Shown here: positions 61,939 to 64,000 of the stretch, in pieces
Position numbering within the stretch: position 1 is the first letter of the stretch
Layout: every line of letters begins with the position of its first letter
From: Allolobophora icterica
Taxonomy: Eukaryota; Annelida; Clitellata; Crassiclitellata; Lumbricidae
Assembly (NCBI GenBank): GCA_963556255.1
Contig: OY744604.1
Span: forward strand, 20,006,982-20,070,981
Direction of reading: 5' to 3'
DNA: 64,000 nt
Notes under the pieces: generated by a model
The model's input: only the letters and a program-made list of their open reading frames with translations
The model's database searches: none
Told to the model about the DNA's origin: nothing
Translations under genes and position numbers: made by a program

Positions 61939-62754
61939 AGACCACATACATCATAACTCTTTTCAACAAAGATCGCGTGAAAAATCCAAAGGTGACACAA
62001 TTTATAATATCCAAGCAAGGTGACACAATTTCTTTAGGCTATACGCCTGTATAGGAAACGTTGTACCGTGATCAGAGTATCATTGAGCTGCACCTCTTTA
62101 TTACTTTAAATTCCTTTTTATATGCCTGGTATATGTTGTACGTGTGCATATATATGCTGTGACAAGTTGTTAAGGAATGATACTCGGTAAAGAAAGGAAT
62201 GCAAGTCAGGGATTCTATAAAAATAGGATTTAATGTAATGAACATGCGACATAAACCATACATACGACAGAAGAGACTTCAAACGGAACAAAAGGCCAAA
62301 GCACCACTCGTCACGACAGTCAGAAGCGGATGCTCGACAAACCCGCCAGACACGGAGTTGAAAAAAAACAACGAACAGCAAACACCAAGTCGACTAATGA
62401 AACTATTTCTACGTAGACCACAACCGAGCTCTCTGCCTAACATCAAAGAATGAGCTCAAACACAGAATGAGCTCCACTAACGTGAAACTATCATGCCTGA
62501 CCATTGCAATACAAGACAATGAGCTCCAAAACAAAGACGGCAGTTTTATTTATAGACAAGTCCACTCCTTCTATGGCACAAGATTCCCGCCAACCTACGG
62601 ACTTAGCCTAGAACCTGCATTTACGTAAGAGGTCACGTGCCTACATGCAAAAATGCAGATATATCCATGCATTCATGTATGCATGTACATGTATATATGC
62701 ATCAAGACACCTAATATGACACTTTAAATTACCTTACAGTGACGCTGCACGCAT

Positions 62755-63030
62755 GACTATCTCCGATCTAAATACGTTCTTTATACGAAAGTTTGAAACT
62801 GTTGCTGACCAGAGTTAAGTCCAACAACATGCATGTGCAGCGGCAGACTGTTCCAAGCGGAAGATTTAAGACAAGAGGAGGCACCATGGGCTTAAGTTGA
62901 ATTAGGGAAACATGACATCTGTATATCTCTGGGTTCACCAGAGCGCAAAGGTCACCGACCCGGTTGACTGAGACTAGAATATAGAGCCCTTTGATGTATG
63001 ACGGTGCAGTGCCGACCAATGAAGGACACT
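62755..63030 (-). mobile_element. LINE C-terminal fragment
   Basis: Minus-strand frame reads G-T-A-P-S-Y-I-K-G-L-Y near 63013, matching the G-A-P-D-Y-I-T-E-L type motif of other LINEs here. Then S-V-N-R-V-G-D-L and a frame-shifted W-N-S-L-P-like stretch. Confidence 0.5.
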
Positions 63031-64000
63031 GCAGAAGGAGAATCTTGAATATTTTTCTCTCCTCAACTGGGAGTCAGTGGAGCGTATCCTTCACGTGATC
63101 CGCTATATGCGAACGTCATGCATGACTGGTAGGCGCAAAACTACTGGCCTGCAGGGTTGGCTACACTAGTTGGATCGTCAAGACGCCTCGAGGCGTGAAT
63201 AAACCGACTGTGACTCATTTTAGAGATTTTAGTCTCGGGCTATAGCCCGGATAGGTGTACAGAGGGTCTCAACTGACGTGACACGCATTCAAACGGTTAA
63301 ACATAGTTGAGGATCTCTCAGTAAGTTCACTAATAAAGTGAGCAGGCCATAGGTCGCTAACGTGGATCGGATGGATTAGGGTAGAAATTCATGAAGAGGT
63401 GAGACTTAATTGTTTAATTTCGAGGTTACGATGAGTATGAAGTGTTAGCAATTTCATATATTATACTAACAACAACGTCATAATTATGTAGAACATATCG
63501 AGAGATTGTACTCCTTTGCAAACAGCTAATTTTTGTATTTCCATTTTCGACCGTAACTATTTGGACATTGCCACTAGGGCTACGAAAATCATGGCTTCGG
63601 TTTTGATATGTTGAGCTACGGATTAGCATTAACTTTAGAATATGAAGAAGAAGAAAAAGAAGGAGAAGAACAACAACAACAATAACAACAACAACAACAA
63701 CAAGAGGAGTCTATTAAGCTAGCCTGAGAGGAAGCTATGGATATGAAGTGTTAGATACTAACTTTTACTATATTAACAGCAACGTTATATAGTCTACAGG
63801 ACATACAAAACCAGAATGACAACATTCCTGCATGCGTTTAATATATTCTGCCACATGTAGGTCGTATGAAGCCCAAGTAGGTACAAGTCATACGCTCTAA
63901 TAATCACCATGCTGTTTAGCAACCTGTTGGTCTGTAGGTCTGTCTATGATAACTAATGAAGCTACCATCTCTGGAGAGCTGTCAACACTTTCCTTCATCG
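62970..64000 (+). repeat. Duplicated block, distal part (copy 2, cut by window end)
   Basis: Partner of 53725-55935. Shorter, with internal losses, for example most of the LINE 3' UTR. It contains an AAC/AAG-rich tract at 63640-63710. Confidence 0.7.

Overview
Nuclear DNA of a marine-type invertebrate animal. The evidence is AT-rich sequence, spliced genes with long introns, many decayed LINE, SINE and DNA-transposon copies, long microsatellites and a recurring palindrome TAGGCCTA. The lineage cannot be fixed from the window. I found no bacterial features, no CRISPR array and no convincing rRNA or functional tRNA gene. Exon calls rest on open frame, splice signals, phase and similarity between copies; no transcript data were available.

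Two tandem plus-strand paralogues dominate the first 50 kb. Gene A (1-16738, 5' end cut by the window) has exons for a CARD, a second CARD, a TRADD-N-like domain, one or two linkers, a coiled-coil piece and a terminal NHL-type beta-propeller. Gene B (29277-49472) repeats this order: CARD, CARD, TRADD-N-like, a set of small linker exons (several themselves duplicated), two coiled-coil exons and a terminal propeller exon. All internal exons start and end in phase 1, so they can be skipped, duplicated or shuffled without a frameshift. The architecture suggests intracellular sensor or adaptor proteins: death-fold modules at the N-terminus for signalling assembly, a coiled coil for oligomerisation, and a propeller for ligand or partner binding. 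This role is inferred from domain families.

The introns and the intergenic stretch 17-29 kb are filled with mobile elements. These include LINE reverse-transcriptase remnants on both strands (one with a 5' inversion at 25.7-27.8 kb, one mapped to the base by a paralogous empty site at 46.4-48.4 kb), at least three tRNA-derived SINE families (one sharing its 3' end with a LINE remnant), two decayed copies of a transposase-like protein family, and four hAT-like elements with TIRs and 8-bp target duplications.

The last 15 kb (49.5-64 kb) holds no recognisable host gene. It is mostly a block at 52.4-55.9 kb that recurs at 57.6-64 kb. The second copy is split by a 2.87-kb hAT-like insertion, which itself contains a 787-bp fold-back element built from the 3' end of a Tc1/mariner transposon.
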